The position numbers were made by a program, and so were the translations under genes. The notes below the pieces were generated by a model. The model did no database searches, was not told the origin of the DNA, and was given only the letters and a program-made list of their open reading frames with translations. From assembly GCF_002192415.1 (NCBI RefSeq), contig NZ_CP021780.1:4650001-4714000 (forward strand): a stretch of 64,000 nucleotides of DNA, given 5' to 3'. The number at the start of each line of letters is the position of its first letter. Within the stretch, counting starts at the first letter, position 1. This document shows, one piece after another, positions 63,491 through 64,000 of the stretch. This DNA comes from Paenibacillus donghaensis (GTDB taxonomy: Bacteria; Bacillota; Bacilli; Paenibacillales; Paenibacillaceae).

Positions 63491-63810
63491 ACAGGTCTCC
63501 CCTTATCGTATATGGCGGCTAGACGTCTTGCGCGCCTCTACGATGGGTATAACCGGAGGAGATGTTGCTCCTTCGCATACAATAGCTCCCTTCCCTCGCA
63601 GAGGTGGCGTTCGTCAATTAACAACGGTTGGCGCACATTCTACAGGGAAGCTAAGTATAAGACAGATCATAACGTTTCCAAATCGTCCTTTGGGGAATCG
63701 TCCTTCGGGGACACATGGTATCCTGATCCTTTCTTTAATTTGATAAGTTCTGATAACATTATACCACGCGAGGCACCTTCTCTAAACATTTTACCAGTAA
63801 AAAGAAATAA
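63491..63810 (-). promoter_or_regulatory. Promoter and long leader of the yitT gene
   Basis: On the minus strand TTTAGA, 17 bp, TATAAT (about 63761-63766) is a plausible promoter giving a leader of about 265 nt. The leader contains the direct repeat CCCCGAAGGACGATT / CCCCAAAGGACGATT (about 63684-63714) and a GGAGCAACATCTCC hairpin near 63550. I could not match it to a known riboswitch. Confidence 0.4.
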
Positions 63811-64000
63811 CTAGTTCATTCCACGTACCAGACGGTTGATGGTTTCACGCCTTACACCGATCAATTGACCAATCTCTTCCTGGGTGAGCAGGTCGGTCAG
63901 AGCTGTGCCATGTGCGTACTCATTCATCCAGCGGGTTAACAGCTCCAGCCGCTCTCCCGGGTTGCCTACGGTAAGGTGGTCGATACGCATCTGCATGAAA
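63811..64000 (-). CDS. Crp/Fnr-family regulator, C-terminal part (runs off the window)
   Basis: At least 63 residues are visible. They contain a winged helix-turn-helix with the Crp/Fnr pattern TDLLTQEEIGQLIGVRRETINRLVRGMN, where E..IG...G..RET.NR is the recognition helix. The preceding stretch LTVGNPGERLELLTRWMNEYAHGT resembles the hinge helix of Crp-like proteins. The effector domain lies beyond 64000. The reading frame is open to the window edge, so the ATG near 63996 is not the start. Confidence 0.75.
   Translation of the reverse strand, partial: FMQMRIDHLTVGNPGERLELLTRWMNEYAHGTALTDLLTQEEIGQLIGVRRETINRLVRGMN

Overview
The window looks like chromosomal DNA of a facultatively anaerobic, low-to-mid GC Firmicute, most likely Paenibacillus or a close relative. 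The reasons are T-box control of metG, strong AGGAGG-type ribosome binding sites, ABC sugar importers lacking their own ATPase and paired with YesM/YesN-type two-component systems, a secreted protein with a copper-amine-oxidase-like N-terminal domain, a B. subtilis-type Fnr with a C-terminal iron-sulfur motif, a DUF1540 microprotein and A/T-rich intergenic repeat families. Most genes lie on the minus strand. No rRNA, tRNA, phage, insertion sequence or CRISPR array was seen.

Layout. 0-6.3 kb: repeat-bearing intergenic DNA, metG behind a Met T-box, zur-yidD, and a large secreted CuAO-N/PKD protein. 6.6-12.6 kb: sugar ABC importer (binding protein, two permeases) with its own sensor kinase and AraC-type regulator. 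12.9-19.1 kb: mixed-acid fermentation block pflA, pflB, adhE. 19.2-31.4 kb: a second sugar importer and two-component system, then beta-phosphoglucomutase and two GH65 disaccharide phosphorylases. 31.6-33.4 kb: a compact agr-like quorum-sensing operon whose receptor has no kinase and whose LytTR regulator has no receiver domain; it includes an unannotated 36-residue AgrD-like peptide gene. 33.5-42.3 kb: esterase, fnr, a broken acetyltransferase, nirBD with a formate/nitrite channel, a lipoprotein and the iron-sulfur repair gene ric. 42.3-51.4 kb: small regulators, an oxidoreductase, TVP38, msrAB, a BlaR/BlaI-like pair, a DUF4349 lipoprotein and a DUF1540 protein. 51.4-60.0 kb: metE, uppP, dedA and a complete BceRS-BceAB-type peptide-antibiotic module. 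60.0-64.0 kb: a noncoding minisatellite island with a 51-bp period, a dead P-loop gene, a TIGR00266 protein, yitT and the end of a Crp/Fnr-like regulator.

How it fits together. Palindromes of the form WGTGA-N6-TCACW lie upstream of fnr, nirB (two perfect copies), ric and adhE, with related sites near pflB. At nirB and adhE the palindrome is 33 bp (centre to centre) upstream of a -10-like hexamer, the geometry of direct Fnr activation. The fermentation, nitrite reduction and nitrosative-repair genes therefore look like one local anaerobic regulon with its regulator. The sugar loci would feed it with glucose-1-phosphate from phosphorolysis.

Quality caveat. Four genes (response regulator at 23.9 kb, GH65 at 27.06 kb, acetyltransferase at 36.4 kb, P-loop gene at 61.5 kb) each carry an apparent single-base deletion, and in each case adding one base restores a whole number of codons. 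This may reflect residual sequencing error rather than true gene decay. The P-loop gene has an additional in-frame stop.
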